Part shown: one piece after another, positions 22,780-35,140 of the stretch
Position numbering within the stretch: the first letter of the stretch is position 1
Layout: each line of letters starts with the position of its first letter
Assembly (NCBI GenBank): GCA_027943335.1
Contig: BSBK01008425.1
Span: 672,001-736,000 of the forward strand
Source: Chamaecyparis obtusa
Lineage: Eukaryota; Streptophyta; Pinopsida; Cupressales; Cupressaceae
Reading direction: 5' to 3'
DNA: 64,000 bases
Position numbers and translations under genes: made by a program
The notes under the pieces: generated by a model
Database searches by the model: none
What the model was told of the DNA's origin: nothing
The model's input: only the letters and a program-made list of their open reading frames with translations

Positions 22780-24020
22780 AAATCAAACATAACTATTTTT
22801 GTACCTTATTCCAAGTTAGAACTCCTCTTTTGATGCTTCCAATAATTTGGCCAATAGGATGATTCTTTAACAAACTCTTGCTAGGTTTCACTATCTCAGA
22901 TCTCACTTCAGGTGTAGGCTCTTCAATGACTTCACTGTGGCTTTCATTCAACAAATTACTATTAGTTTCATAAAATAATTTAGTAGATCTAGTGTTAGGT
23001 TTAGGATGAGCTTCTTCATCTAATTCATAATCAAGCATTCTTTCCTGAATTTTGAACTTTTCATCAACTTTAACATTTGTGATTTCAACAATAGTCTTAG
23101 TTCTTTTATTGTAACATCTATAGGCTTTTCTTTTCAAAGCATATCAAGGAAATATACCTTCATCACCTCTAGGATTAAGCTTTCCAATATCATCATCTCT
23201 CTTTATATAACATTTTCTTCTAAAAATTCTGAAATACTTAACTAAGTGTGCATGTCTAAACCATAACTCATAAGGTGTCTTGTCTGTGTCTGCTCTGATT
23301 TATACTCTGTTCATTGTATACACTGTGGTGTTCACTACTTCTCTCCAGAATATCTTCACCAAATCATTCTCAAATAACATAGCTCTTGCTGCTTTAGTCA
23401 CTGATATGTTCCTTCTTTCTCCAATACCTTTTTATTCAGGTGTTCTAGGGACTAAGAACTATCTCTTAATGCCATTTTCTTCACAAAAGGTGTTAAAATC
23501 TCTAGAACTAAATTCTCCACCTCTATCAGATCTCAAACATTTAATCTTCATTCTAGATTCATTCTCAACTTTATTCTTAACAATCTTAAACTTATCAAAT
23601 GCTTTAGATTTTTCTTTAAGAAATGCAATCCACATCATTCTTGTAAAACCATCAACAAGAATCTTAAAATACCTTTCTCCATAGAATCCTCTAGTCCTGG
23701 TAGGACCGCTCAAATCTGTATGAACAATTTCCAGCTTTTTTGTAGATGTAAACTTCTTACTAGGAAAATAACTTCTTTTCTATTTAGCCATCACACATTC
23801 TTTGCAAATCATGTTAGTAGGCTTCATAATTTTAGGCAAATCTCTTACTGCAAGTGTAGTACTTACTTTCACAATGTTGTCAAAGTTTATATGACAAAAC
23901 CTTGTATGTCATAAACAACTATTATCAATTTTAGTAATCAAACATGTCATTTCAGTAGGATTCAACTAAAATACATTAACTCTGGTTCTAGATCGAGTTC
24001 CAGTCAGATTTCCCTCTTTA
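22780..24020 (-). pseudogene. C1 integrase with GAG-pre-integrase region
   Basis: Reading leftward from ~24020: a GAG-pre-integrase H-x-R-F-C-H segment (~23905) with a TGA in place of the expected Trp just before it (23909-23911), a K-E-C-V-M-A-K zinc-region remnant, the rve core with L-R-S-D-R-G-G-E-F (~23530), and after a TAG at 23459-23461 the P-R-T-P-E segment leading to a degraded E-x-N-G. A stop replaces Gln in the E-Q-N-G box. The tail (22793-23137) has the copia I-F-L-G-Y region and an acidic linker to RT. Both the TGA and the 23459 TAG occur at the same codons in C3. Confidence 0.82.
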
Positions 24021-25352
24021 TCCTTTATCACATAAGTTTTCTCAGTAAACCAAACTTGATATCCCTTATCAAATAACTATCTAACACTCGAAAGATTATG
24101 TTCAATCCATTGATAAAATAAACATCATCAGTATTAGTCTTTCCATCAAGAGTAATAGATCCTATAACTTTAATCAAACAAGGTGCATTGTTTCCAACTC
24201 TAACAACTCCTCCATCATATTTGTTTAACTTTATTAATTTTTTCATGTCTCCAGTCATATGATGTGAATAATCACTATCTATAATCCAATCAGCTTTCTT
24301 TTGAACTCAAGAAACTAAGGCTTTTTCTTCCTTGACATCAGTTTCAAATTTTTTTTCTTTAATTGCTACAAATCCTATGTCATTATTATTCTCATTATCA
24401 TTTTCACTTAAGGTTCTCTCTATACTAGCTTGAAGATCTTCATCATTAGCATAATAACATTCCTTAGATCTTCTAGGTTTGAAATTGTTTCTGTACTTTT
24501 TAACTCTCTTAGGACATTTAGATGCAAAATGACCATATTCTTGACAAGTCCAACATTTACAAATTTTCTTACCATTTGGTTCTCTCTTCATAAGCAAGGC
24601 AATACCTTCTTCAATCTTCTTGTCTTCTTCATTTCTAGATATGCTGCTACCAGCATAATCTCCACTCACACTGATGCTTCTTGACAAAGTAGGGTGAACA
24701 CTAAGAGCACTGAATGCTATCTCCATTCTAGGTAAGTCTCCTGATAACCTCAAGTTCATCTCTGCTGCTTCTAATCTTCCATGAAGAGTCTCTCTTGTAA
24801 AGTTTGTAGTACAAGGTATAACTTGTTTAATCATCTATGTTGTCTTCTTAAATACAAGATTCAATGTCCTCAAAATTTTCCATATCACTTCATTCTCTAT
24901 CTTTGTTCCTCCATAAGATTTTATACCTGTAACAATTTCTGATAGTCTACCAATATAGCTTCTAACAGATTCATCTTCCAACATTCTTATATCTTCAAAT
25001 GCACATATCCAATTATGTAATCTAACTCTTTTTGCATGTTCATCACCTTCAAAAGTAGAGTGTAAAGCTTTCCAAATTTCATGAGATTTTTTCAAACATT
25101 TTACCTGACTATACTCATTCTTTGGAAGGGCTGTCAAAAGTGCTTCTCTTGCAAGTATGTTACACATGAATAGATCTCTGTCATCAGTAGTACATGTTTC
25201 AAGATTGACCTCTTCAATGATAGTCTTATCATTCTTTTTAATCAACCAATACCCTAGTCCTAAACATAGTAGGTGTGTCTTCATCTTTTCTTTCCAACTG
25301 TCAAAATTTACTCCATCAAACTTAGGGCTTTCTTTTTCTGAAATTCGCCATG
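24021..25352 (-). pseudogene. C1 gag and protease
   Basis: Gag starts near 25352, shortly after the primer site; a 1-base shift near 25325 separates the first ~12 codons. The UBN2-like capsid region has L-C-L-G-x-G-Y-W, E-I-W-K-A-L-H-S-T-F-E-G, R-S-Y-I-G-R-L-S and V-I-W-K-I-L-R-T-L. A TAG at 24835-24837 is also present in C3. A CCHC knuckle C-W-T-C...G-H-F...C lies at ~24525, followed by a basic tail. The protease begins near 24300 with D-W-I-I-D-S-D-Y-S-H-H-M-T, where D-S-G is changed to D-S-D. The N-L-L-S-V-G region is frameshifted (~24100). Confidence 0.86.
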
Positions 25353-25393
25353 GATCTCCTTAAGCTATTAAACTTCTTTTTCAAGGTCCTGTG

Positions 25394-25405
25394 GCTTTGA
25401 TACCA
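25394..25405 (-). other. C1 primer binding site
   Basis: GCTTTGATACCA is the reverse complement of the iMet site with one change, two bases from the 5' LTR at 25408. Confidence 0.85.
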
Positions 25406-25407
25406 AT

Positions 25408-26575
25408 TGTTAGAAAGTAAAGTCCACCAAGATAACTGAGAGGGGGGGGGGGGGTGTGAATCAGTTATCAGATAATTATAACTTTTATCAACTTCAACAA
25501 CATTAAACCATGTAAGAATTATAATTACCAACCATAGAAAGATATTCATACACAATAACACAATGAGACAAGATATGTTGACTAGGGAACCTCTTGATCA
25601 AAGAGTAAACCCTAGTGGGAATGATACCCACAAAAGATGCACTAATATGAATATTCCTTATGAAAGGATGGACTCTGTTAGGAGTCTTATGAAATACATT
25701 CAGTACATATGAATCCCTGTTAGGAGATTTTGAATCCCTGTTAAAAGAGTCTAACCCTGTTAAGAGTTATGGAAGACAGAAGGACCCACTGCCCAAAATG
25801 CTTCAGGGTAAGATCACTGAACAAACTATCCAAATAATATTTGTATTACTCAATAGAATAATATGTTACCTCTTCTATGATTATGCCAAACCGCACTCAC
25901 TGTTACACTAGATCTCAATTTTAGATCTTTGTACTTCACATGTCTTCCTTCACAATTCGCTATCACATTTAGCTCTTTTCTTCACTTCATATTCATACAC
26001 TACTATCCTATTCTACATTATAATAAGGAAACACATTCTTTCCTTTATACCACACTCAAATAATTACAAATGAGTCAACATACAATTACAAAATAAAAGT
26101 TTCCACATGCTACATCAAAATTACACAAAACTGTCGGCTTCCAAATACAATAAATCTTCATTCATGCAACCTCAAAGTTTGCACTATCATCCACATCACT
26201 ATCAATGTGTCTTAAACTTCCCTTTAACTATGCAAAACCAGATTCCATCCCGATTAGGAGATATCATCCGATTTTCATAAACTGCTACTCAGGAACACTG
26301 CCTGAATATTGCTTCCACCAAAATGCTCATAACTTCCATGAATAAAAGAATTACTGTCTGCATTCTTAACCATAGACATATAACATATCAAAGATTATAT
26401 CCTCAACATTTCATAGCTCCAACTATAATAACCCACGTGCGCTAATTCAAACTCTGTCTACTTCTCTGCAAGTTTCCAAAAGATCACCGTGTTGACATCA
26501 ATGACAATCATAGTCATGAATGCAACAACAACTGCTATAGAATGGCTGCCAAACATTTAGCATTCATTCCTAACA
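25408..26575 (-). repeat. C1 5' LTR
   Basis: It starts TGTTAGAAAGTAAAG and ends TCCTAACA, followed by the AAATA target duplication (26576-26580). Its U5 G-tract is 13 bases long, against 8 in the 3' copy. Confidence 0.92.
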
Positions 26576-27181
26576 AAATAATTTCCATAAATCATGGAAA
26601 TTCCTTACTACTTCACTAAAAACATCACTAATCCCATTGCCACTTCAAATTTCTTCATCGATTCAAAAATCTTCATTAACTATTCAAGAACCCTGTCTTG
26701 TTTACCTATTCATTTTATTAATACCACTTCCATTCTATTAAACCATCTTCATCAATCATTAATATGAGTCAAAACCCTCAACATAGTATTTGGCCATTGT
26801 TATTAATCATATCATATGACCACTCCATCAAAAACTTTAGCGATTTGAAATAACATTCAAATCATTTACTTTCTATCATTGAATGTTATAGAAGTTAACA
26901 ATTTTTATTTCATTCAAACATAACCAACTCAATACTTCATATCAGAATTCATGATTACAAAATTACTATCAAAACACATAACTTATTCTTCCATTAGATT
27001 AGAAACATCAAATTCATACTACTACTCATGATTTACACACAAAATATATGGTAACATACTAAAAACACTAAGTCAATCAGTTGACATCAATGACAACCTA
27101 ATAAAATATTCACCTATCATTACATTGGTACCAATCTTCATCAATGAAATACGTAACATCACTACATCATTTATGCTATCA

Positions 27182-27599
27182 ATCTCCCCCTTTGGCATTA
27201 ATGGCAATACTCATAACTTCTCCTCTTAACTTCTAAGTTCTTCTTGGAAAAATAGTTTCACTTCTATCTGTACCTATGACCATACATCTTCTCACTCTAT
27301 CATACTAATTCATCACCTACATATACTCCTCCTTTCATCTCATCCTATATGTTATTCTCTTGTGTTCATACATATTCTCCCTTAATAATTCATATTCTCT
27401 CCCTTTGAAAGAAATGCCAAATTTGTCTAATCATTCAGTCATCTTTTATTATACTTGACTATTCATTACTTGTTCTTTCCTCATCACTACAGAAAAACAA
27501 CATACTAAGACTTCTCCCCCTATGGAGTATTCCACCACTACATCAATCCATACACATGATATTCTGATAAACACATATGAATTGATGCATCAACATCAT
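27182..27599 (-). other. H1 region between RNase H and 3' LTR
   Basis: The polypurine tract (reverse complement ATCTCCCCCTTTGG) abuts the LTR at 27182. Further C-rich tracts near 27378-27412 and 27508 look like decayed extra tracts. Nothing else is seen. Confidence 0.65.
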
Positions 27600-28140
27600 C
27601 CTCTAATTAACTTCAGATAGCAGAATAACCCCTAGTCTACCTCTAAGATACTAAAAGGTATAATTTGGTAATGTATTGGTGAATATATCAACAACTAGTT
27701 CTTTAGTAGGCACATAGTCAAGCCTTACCTTGTTCAAATAAAAAATGGTTCCATGACCTTCTGATGAATTCCCTCAAGAATCTATTTTATCCATAACACT
27801 TTCTGAAAATTAATAGAAGCAAAAACATACTCTTCCTCTTCAGTACATTGAGAGATACAATTTTTCTTTTTACTAGTTCAATAGACTAATATTTCACCAA
27901 GAAATAATACTCCACCACTTGTTCTCTTCCTATCATCAACAATACCTGCCCAATTTGTATTAGTAAACACATTCAAAGAAAACTCTCCATCTTTACCATA
28001 CCATAGGCCATAATTTTTAGTCCCCTTGAGATATCTAAAGATCCTCTTCATAGCAACCATATGTAAGTCCTTTGGATTTGAGGAAAACCTTGTCACAATA
28101 CCAACAACATGTGCAATATCTGGACTACTGTGTATAACAT
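27600..28140 (-). pseudogene. H1 RNase H
   Basis: The minus-strand frame reads from H-S-S-P-D-I-A-H-V-V-G (~28115) through R-I-F-R-Y-L-K-G-T-K-N-Y-G-L-W-Y, N-T-N-W-A-G (first Asp replaced by Asn) and R-T-S-G-G to a decayed tail ending in Y-L-R-G-R-L-G near 27645. Stops and a 60-90 base loss around 27750 remove the H-C-D-N part. It continues the RT at 61986 once NA-B is removed. Confidence 0.78.
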
Positions 28141-28145
28141 ACTAT

Positions 28146-29259
28146 TGTTAGGAATGGGAACACTGAGAGGGGGGGGGGGGTGAATCAGTGTTCACTATAT
28201 TTTAACTTTTCACTTTATACTAATCTTAAATGCTTAAGTACTGAATTAAACATTCACATAAACATGAAACATAAAATCAACACATGACACCAATATGGTT
28301 ATAGGGAAACCCAAATAGGTAAAAACCCCGGTGGGAATTGACACCCACTAATATTCTGCACTAGTGTTTTGTGATCCGTGTTAGAAGATCATTAATCCTG
28401 TTAGGAGTTACTTTACAATGCTTTAAGTACAGTAGACCTTGTCAAGGGCTGGACCCTATTAGGAGTCTTTTACAATAGTCCCTATTAGGGGAGTGGATGC
28501 ACTATCCTAGAGCTCACTACTCAAGTGGTGAAGGCTACAACCTTCAGATCTCAGATACACACTATATTTGCTGGATGAACTAGCACTGTGACACTGCTTG
28601 TTAGATCAATTCCTTTGATGCACTGATACTTTGACCTCTTGCAAATATATAATACATATTATATTGTCTTCATGAACTTCTAATCTTCTTATCACAACTC
28701 TCTATCTACTTCCATACTGAATACAATGGGTGCATCTTATATTTATATGCACATACAAAATAAACAACTAGGTCTACCCTTAAACCTATTCCATACAACA
28801 CTTCCAAATGAATTGGATGAAGCGTGCTTACAAAAAAATAAGTATACATGTCAGAAACCTAAATACAAAGGCACATAGCCTTTACAACATTACATTATAT
28901 CCGCAAACCAAAATACTAACTGTCAGCTTCATGCTCTGTTCTTCTCTGGCACTCACTGGCTGTGCAACTTCAACTGACTATAACTTTCTCATCCTTGCAT
29001 ATCTGATTATGTGCTCATATAAAAAGCATGAATATAGTCTAACTAACTTAAATTCCTGGGCACATACCATAATTCTTCTATACGCATGTGCGCTGATGCT
29101 TTGAGCTGCAGGAACTTTGTACACTGTCTAGTCTTCAACACTTAACTAATTTCTGATCTTCTCATCAAGTGCCCTGACTTCAAACTGCTATATGACTTTG
29201 TTTCCATAACGAAAACACTATATCAAGTCATAGACATTAGTATAGCCAACTTTCCAACA
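28146..29259 (-). repeat. NA-B 3' LTR
   Basis: It starts TGTTAGGAATGGGAACACTGAGAG with a G-tract, and ends ACTTTCCAACA. The TSD ACTAT precedes it. On the right, ATCTTTCCCTTTGTCATTAA is a slightly decayed polypurine tract (29260 onward); another tract lies near 29393. Confidence 0.9.
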
Positions 29260-29633
29260 ATCTTTCCCTTTGTCATTAATGGTAATAAAGGAATATGGCC
29301 AAGTTGCTAATTGTCCTTAATACAAAAAACTTTTGTCATCTATACATATACTTATATCTCCCTATACATATTATGATTCATATTCTATACACAACTCCCC
29401 CTTTGAAATTAATGAAAAAGGTGTTGGAAAACTGTATCTATACATACTCACTAAGGGAAAACATTCGAATATGCAATCTTTAGGTTTTGGATCTCCTTCT
29501 TCCAAAATGTGATCAAAGAGTTTACTATCTAGAGATGGGCACATAATGCATAATGAAGCTTCTCCATATTCTTCAAATTTGTGGAAGGACCTTGATCATA
29601 GGTTATCATGGTGGCATCAATCTCCTTGATGTT

Positions 29634-32125
29634 CTAATTTAGAATGTCTAATGAGGGCACAAGAGAATTCCTCAACTGAGTCTGCCTAGCCCTTAACTTT
29701 GTCATCTCCTTTTTTGCCTTCTCAATTTTGTCTATCTGACTTTGGTAGACATTATTGCACATGTTCACATATATGGATGTGTCTTTCAATGAAATCTTCA
29801 CTTTCTCAATCAAAGCTTCAACCTCTTTTATTTTCTTAAAATGAGTATCAGTGAGCTTATCTTGATCCATGCATTCTGCAATGATTCTTCTTCCTTGATT
29901 TGCAAATTCTTTTAGGGATGCTTGACTAGTCTTGAGAGAGATGAGGTCAAGTGCAAAGTTACTGATCAATTCATTCAATCTCTTCTTTAGATACTTTTCT
30001 TCTGCAACTAGGGATGCAGATTCTTCAAGGCTTGAGAAATTGCTTTTGAAATATGAGATGACTATACTCACATCATCAACCGAGTGTATCTTTGACACTT
30101 TCTTGTCCTCTGGTAACAAAATGTTCAAAATTTTTATTGATTCTACTAGGAGGGGATTCCTCATTACTTTATTTTCTTTGGATTTCTCAATAGCTAGGAC
30201 ACTAAACTTAATCAGGTCTTCTTCTCTCCATGAGTCCAAACTAGATGTGTCAAGTGTCAAACTTGACAACAATGCTACTGAAGGAGTGATGGGAGTGTTG
30301 TCCAACACTTCTTTCTCTACTAACATTTCATCCTTTTTCTCACTTTCCTTTACCTTTTCTTCTTCTTTCTTTTCTTCCTCTTTTTCTATTTTTTCTTTTT
30401 CTTTTTTCTTTTTCTTTTTCTTTCTTTTCTTCCATCGTTTCTTCTTCTTTGTCATCATCAATCAATGCTTCTTCTTGATGAGTGGGTGGTGTGTTGCTAC
30501 ATAACATTTCAGCTTCTTATGTGCTCACAAAAGCTTCTTCAAACTTATCCAAGTCATTGTCTATGGCCGCCATTGCAATCTCTACATTGTCAATGAAGAT
30601 TGTATCATCTTTTTGTGTATTTGTTATGGGTGCAGACTTTACTGCCTCTATATGTGTTACCACTGTAGGTGCTGAATCCTAAGGACCTGTAAATGGTATT
30701 TTAGAGGTCTCTGCTGGTTTATCTTTCTCACGAGGTGCTTGAGTGATGGGTGTAGACTTAAGTTTCATATGCTACTCTAAGAATACCTTCTCAAAGGCCT
30801 TCTCTATTTCCTTAGTTATCAACTCATAGTCTTTTTTCATGAGGTGTAGTGTTCTCATCTTTGTCCTTAAGTGTAGCTTCACCAAATTCAATAATAGTGA
30901 CTTTTCTTCAATAGAACATACTGGAAGAGTGGAATCAAGAGTTTTTTCCTTGATTCTAAAGTCTTCTTTAGTGGCTTGTCTCTTAAAGGTATCCATAATC
31001 TCCCATACCTTATCTAGGATTGTTGTCTTCAATTCAAGAACTATCTTCTTGAACTTTATCATGTGTTTGATCAGCATCTCATGAATCTATGACTTATCAA
31101 TTTCATGATATTTGTCATAAAACTTGGCTATCTGATCTAGCCTTCCTTCTTCTACAACTCTAGTCCTTAACACTTGAAGACTAGGTATGAATCCTACTTT
31201 TAGAGGTGACTGCACATTTTTAAATTTTCTTCTTGTGGCTGCACTTATAGCTAAAGGGTGATTTGTGGTGGCTTGTTTTCTCCTCTTGGACATTTTAGGA
31301 GATGCATATGTGGATTCAATATCAACTGTAGCAGTGGGCGCAGGACTGATATCATCAATTTTACCTTGTTTATCCTTTGGATCATCAGTCTTCTCAATCT
31401 TTACCTTTTTTTATCTTAGGATCATCAGACTTAGCTTCCACTGTGGATGCGCTCTCAATTTACAAAGCAATCTTTTCTTCCCTTTCTTTGTCTAGGTCTG
31501 CTTGTGTTACTCCATGAATTTTGAGTATCTCAGATGTAATCTTAGAGGCTTTCCTCTTAGCTATTGTGCTATTTAGTTTTGCATCAATTTCTCTTGTCTT
31601 CTCCTCATAAGTTCCCAATCTTGGCTCATTAGGGTCAGTAGAAGCTGAAAGAAATACTTGAGCATATGCTTCCAAAAATTGTTCCTCTACTTCATAACCA
31701 AGTGGATGAATCCACTTTGTTCTAGGTACAACTTCCTCCATACATGTATCTATTTCAACCATAAAAAAAGTTGTATCCTTGTACTTTTCAACAATGTTTT
31801 CTGGAATTCTATACCTCATTTTCATCTTGACTCTGAAGGTCTTCAAATCCAATGTTATGTAATCTCTTAATGTACTCTCAGTGGATGTTTTGTTAGATAT
31901 CTGTGGCATGGTTGGAATGGACTTGTCCAAATATAAATCTGATACTTTCCCAACTATATAAAGGTACATGTAAATGATCAATGACCCAAACTTGTATATC
32001 TTGGTTTTGTCATGCTTGATTGCCTTGATGTTATCAATCAATTGTACACGCAAGATCTCACACAAGTTGAACTCTGCATCTTCCTTTACAAGTCTATTGG
32101 ATGCTAGAATTGTGCCCACAGACAC
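29634..32125 (-). pseudogene. NA-B ORF2, homologue of NA-A ORF2
   Basis: Read leftward from 32125, where C2 cuts it: C-E-I-L-R-V-Q-L-I-D-N-I and R-I-P-E-N-I-V-E-K-Y-K-D to V-P-R-T-K-W-I-H-P-L-G-Y-E (31460-32125), matching NA-A ~12600-12990. Next come a Ser/Lys-rich linker, S-K-R-R-K-Q basic patch and E-E-G-R-L-D-Q-I-A-K-F-Y-D-K-Y (31087-31293), a block with L-H-L-R-T-K-M-R-T (30772-31077), a very Lys/Glu-rich tract (30300-30460), and a C-terminal coiled coil ending at 29634. Frames change between blocks and several stops occur. Order and spacing follow NA-A, so the ORF is a true shared gene. Function unknown. Confidence 0.72.
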
Positions 32126-33319
32126 TCTTAGCAAGTAAAGTCCACCAAGATAACTGAGAGGGGGGGGGGGTGAATTAGTTATCTGATTATTATAAATTTT
32201 ATCAACTTCAACATCATTAAACTATGTAAGCAATATAATTACCAACCATAGAAAGATATTCAAACACAATAACACAATGACACAAGATATGTTGACTAGG
32301 GAACCTCTTTATCAAAGAGTAAACCTTGGTGGGAATGATGCCCAAAAAAGATGCACTAATATGAATATTCCTTGTGAAAGTATGGACTCTGTTAGGAGTC
32401 TTATGAAATACATTCAGTACATATGAATCCCTATTAGGAGATTTTGAATCCCTGCTAAAACATTCTAACCCTATTAAGAGTTATGGAAGACATAAGGACC
32501 CACTGCCCAAACAACTTCAAGGTAAGATCACTAAGCATACTTTCCAACTAATATTTTTATTAATCAATAGAATAATACCAAAAGGTTACTGATCTCAACA
32601 ATATGTTACCTCTTCTTTGACTGTGCCAAACCACACTCACTGTTTCACCAGATCTTAATTTCAGATCTTTGTACTTTGCATGTCTTCCTTCATAGATTCG
32701 CTTTAAAAAATGCATTAGCTCTTTTCTTCACTTCATATATACATCAACACATCCAAACATATTACAACAAGGAAAAAAATTCAGTCCTTTATATCACACT
32801 CAATTAATTACAAATGAGTCAACATCCAATTACAAAATAAAAGTTTCCACATGCTACATCAAAATTACACAAAACTGTCAGCTTTCAATTAAAATAATTC
32901 TTCACTCATGTGACCTCAAAGTTTGCACTATCATCTACATCACTATCAATGTGTCTTCAACTTCCCTTTAACTGCGCAAAACTAGATTCCATCCCGATTA
33001 GGAGATATCATCCGATTTCCACAAACCGCTACTCAGGAACACTGCCTGAATAATACTTCCACCAAAATGCTCATAACTTCCATGAATAAATGAATTATTA
33101 TCTATGCTCTTAACCATAAACATATAACATATCAATGAGTATATCCTCAATATTGCATAGCTCCAACTACAATATCCCATGTGCGCTAATCCAAGCACTA
33201 TCTACTTCTCTACAAGTCTCTGGTAGATCACTGTGTTGACATCAATGACAATCATAGTCATGAATGCAACAACAACAACTATAGAATGGCTACCAAACAT
33301 TTAGCATTCCTTCCTAACA
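32126..33319 (-). repeat. C2 3' LTR
   Basis: It begins TCTTAGCAAGTAAAG where C1 has TGTTAGAAAGTAAAG (terminal TG decayed to TC) and ends TTCCTAACA. An 11-base G-tract and GTGAATTAGTT mark the U5 end. ATCTCCCCCAATGG (33320-33333) is the adjoining polypurine tract, with further tracts near 33488 and 33613. Confidence 0.87.
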
Positions 33320-33692
33320 ATCTCCCCCAATGGCATTGATGGAAAAATAGATGAAAAAACATCCAATGTTCCAAAAATCCAATACTGCAATATTGCTGCT
33401 CTAGAAAAATATTTCAAGTCCTCTTCATCAATCAAATATTGTTCATTTTCCTATTTAGATAGTACAAATGGTTTTTTCATTTACACTTCTCCCCCATTGA
33501 CATCAATGAAAGAAATCACATCATTATGTCAACAACAACTCCAATGTCAAAAAACACTATTCAGAAAATACATTCACTAGAGTCCTCATGACTCAGCTCA
33601 GATACACATACTCCCCCATAGAGGAAGTACCAACATCTAGTCCAAAAGAAAGATAAGGCTCATATACCACTAGACGAATGCAACCAACTACA

Positions 33693-34337
33693 TCACTTCT
33701 CAAAAGTAGGCTGGGGCATAACCCCAAGCATACATCTCAGATACTCAAATGTATCCTTAGGTAAAGGCTTTGTAAATATGTATGTTATCTGCTCCTTTGT
33801 ACTTATGTACTCAAGTCTAGCTTCTTTCTCAGCAACTTTCTCTCTTACTACATGATACTTAATCTCTATATATTTTGTCTTAGAATGTAATACAGGGTTC
33901 TTAGACATACTAATTTTACTGGTGTTGTCACAATGTATGACAATAGGTTTAAAAAAATTTATTCCAATATCTTTCAACATTTGCTTCATCCAAATTATCT
34001 GGTTACAATTATTTGTTGCTGCTACATATTCTACTTCTACTGTGTTTTGTGAGATACAGTTATGTTTCTTTCTTAGCCAAGAAACCAATCTTCCTCCAAG
34101 GAAAAATGTTCCACCATTGGTGCTCTTCTTATCATCAACACTGCCACCCCAATCAGCATCTATATATGCACATAGGGTAAAATCATCAGATTTTTCATAC
34201 CACAATCCATAGTCCATTGTGCCTCTTAAATATCTTAGTATCCTCTTTACTACTGCATAATGTGATTCTCTAGTTTTAGCTTGAAATCTTGCTACAATTC
34301 CAATTGAATGTGCTATATCAGGTCTTGTATGAGTCAA
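33693..34337 (-). pseudogene. C2 RNase H
   Basis: A 214-codon open minus-strand frame with T-H-T-R-P-D-I-A-H-S, R-I-L-R-Y-L-R-G-T, Y-I-D-A-D-W-G-G, V-E-V-E-Y-V-A-A, H-C-D-N-T-S and T-K-P-L-P-K-D. The Asp/Glu catalytic positions are kept. It is close to the C1 and C3 domains. Confidence 0.86.
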
Positions 34338-35140
34338 GTACTATAATCATCCAATCATAGATCTATATTTCTTCTATTCAACTACTGTTGTTTCATCTGT
34401 GCTAGATAATTTATGTCTAGTTACCATAGGTGTTCCAATTGGTTTACATTTCTCCATTCCAAATCTTTTCAACAAGTCATTCAGGTACTTTGTCTGACTT
34501 ACAAAGATACCATCATTATTCTATGTTATTTGTAATCCCAAAAAGTATTTTATTTCACCAATCATACTCATTTCAAATTCAGTCTTCATTTCATCAGCAA
34601 GTTTGTCACTAGCTTCATCTTCTCCTCCAAAAATAATGTCATCAACAAAAATAACTATAATCAACAAACCATTTTCAATTTCTTTTCTATATAGATTGCT
34701 ATCAGTTGTTCCTTTTGTAAATCCCAACTTTAATAAATACTTGTCCAATCTTGCATACCAAGTTCTAGGTTCTTGCTTTAGTCCATATAAGGCTTTCTTC
34801 AGTTTACATACCATGTCTCCTTGAGTCAAAGGAAAACTTTCAGGCTGCTCAATGTAGACTTCCTCCAATTCTCCATTCAGAAATACTAGCTTTACATCCA
34901 TCTGATATACTTTGAATTTCTTATAAGCTGCATAAGTCAAAAAAATTCTTACTACTTCAATTCTTGCTACAGGTGCAAAGGTTTCTTCATAGTCAATTCC
35001 TTCTTGTCGTGAGTATCCCTTACATACCAATCTTGCTTTGTTTCTTACTACTTCTCCTTGTTCATTCATCTTGTTTCTGAATACCCATTTAGTTCTAATA
35101 ACATTCTTGTCTTTAGGTCTAGGGACCAATTCCCATGTCT
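34338..35140 (-). pseudogene. C2 reverse transcriptase, N-terminally truncated
   Basis: The minus-strand frame from [11 protein letters not shown] at the G2 junction runs through [34 protein letters not shown] and F-L-G-L-Q-I-T to a TAG at 34521-34523. That stop occurs at the same codon in C1, whereas C3 has Gln. The next C1/C3 stop is CAG here (34494-34496). Confidence 0.85.

Larger units (their letters stand above)
19708..26575 (-). mobile_element. C1: complete Ty1/copia retrotransposon
   Basis: LTRs at 19708-20869 and 25408-26575 start TGTTAGAAAGTAAAG and end in TAACA. The TSD is AAATA (19703-19707 and 26576-26580). The minus-strand order from the primer site at 25394-25405 is gag, protease, integrase, RT, RNase H, polypurine tract: the copia order. 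It sits inside the H1 3' LTR. The LTR pair differs at roughly 14 positions over the first ~330 bases by eye, so it is younger than NA-A. More than ten stops and a gag frameshift make it defective. It is the same family as C2 and C3. Confidence 0.92.
18809..27181 (-). repeat. H1 3' LTR, split by C1
   Basis: It starts TGTTAATACAAG with the usual G-tract and GTGAATCA module of the U5 end (minus element), and ends ...GCTATCA directly before ATCTCCCCCTTTGGCATTAATGG, the reverse complement of a polypurine tract. Own length is ~1.5 kb after removing C1 (19708-26575) and one copy of AAATA. The terminal CA of the end is reached by a degenerate TATCA instead of TAACA. Confidence 0.68.
32126..35140 (-). 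mobile_element. C2: truncated Ty1/copia element
   Basis: This has the C1/C3-family 3' LTR (32126-33319), polypurine tracts, RNase H and most of RT on the minus strand. It is cut inside RT at 35140, where the sequence changes within a few bases to the G2 LTR. Integrase, gag and 5' LTR are absent. Its left edge lies directly in NA-B ORF2, so it inserted there and later lost its 5' half. No TSD can be tested. Confidence 0.85.

Noticed and set aside
29932..30504. 190-codon plus-strand Phe/Ser-rich ORF
   Set aside because: Antisense of the NA-B ORF2 Lys/Glu tract; the minus-strand reading has a homologue in NA-A, this one does not.
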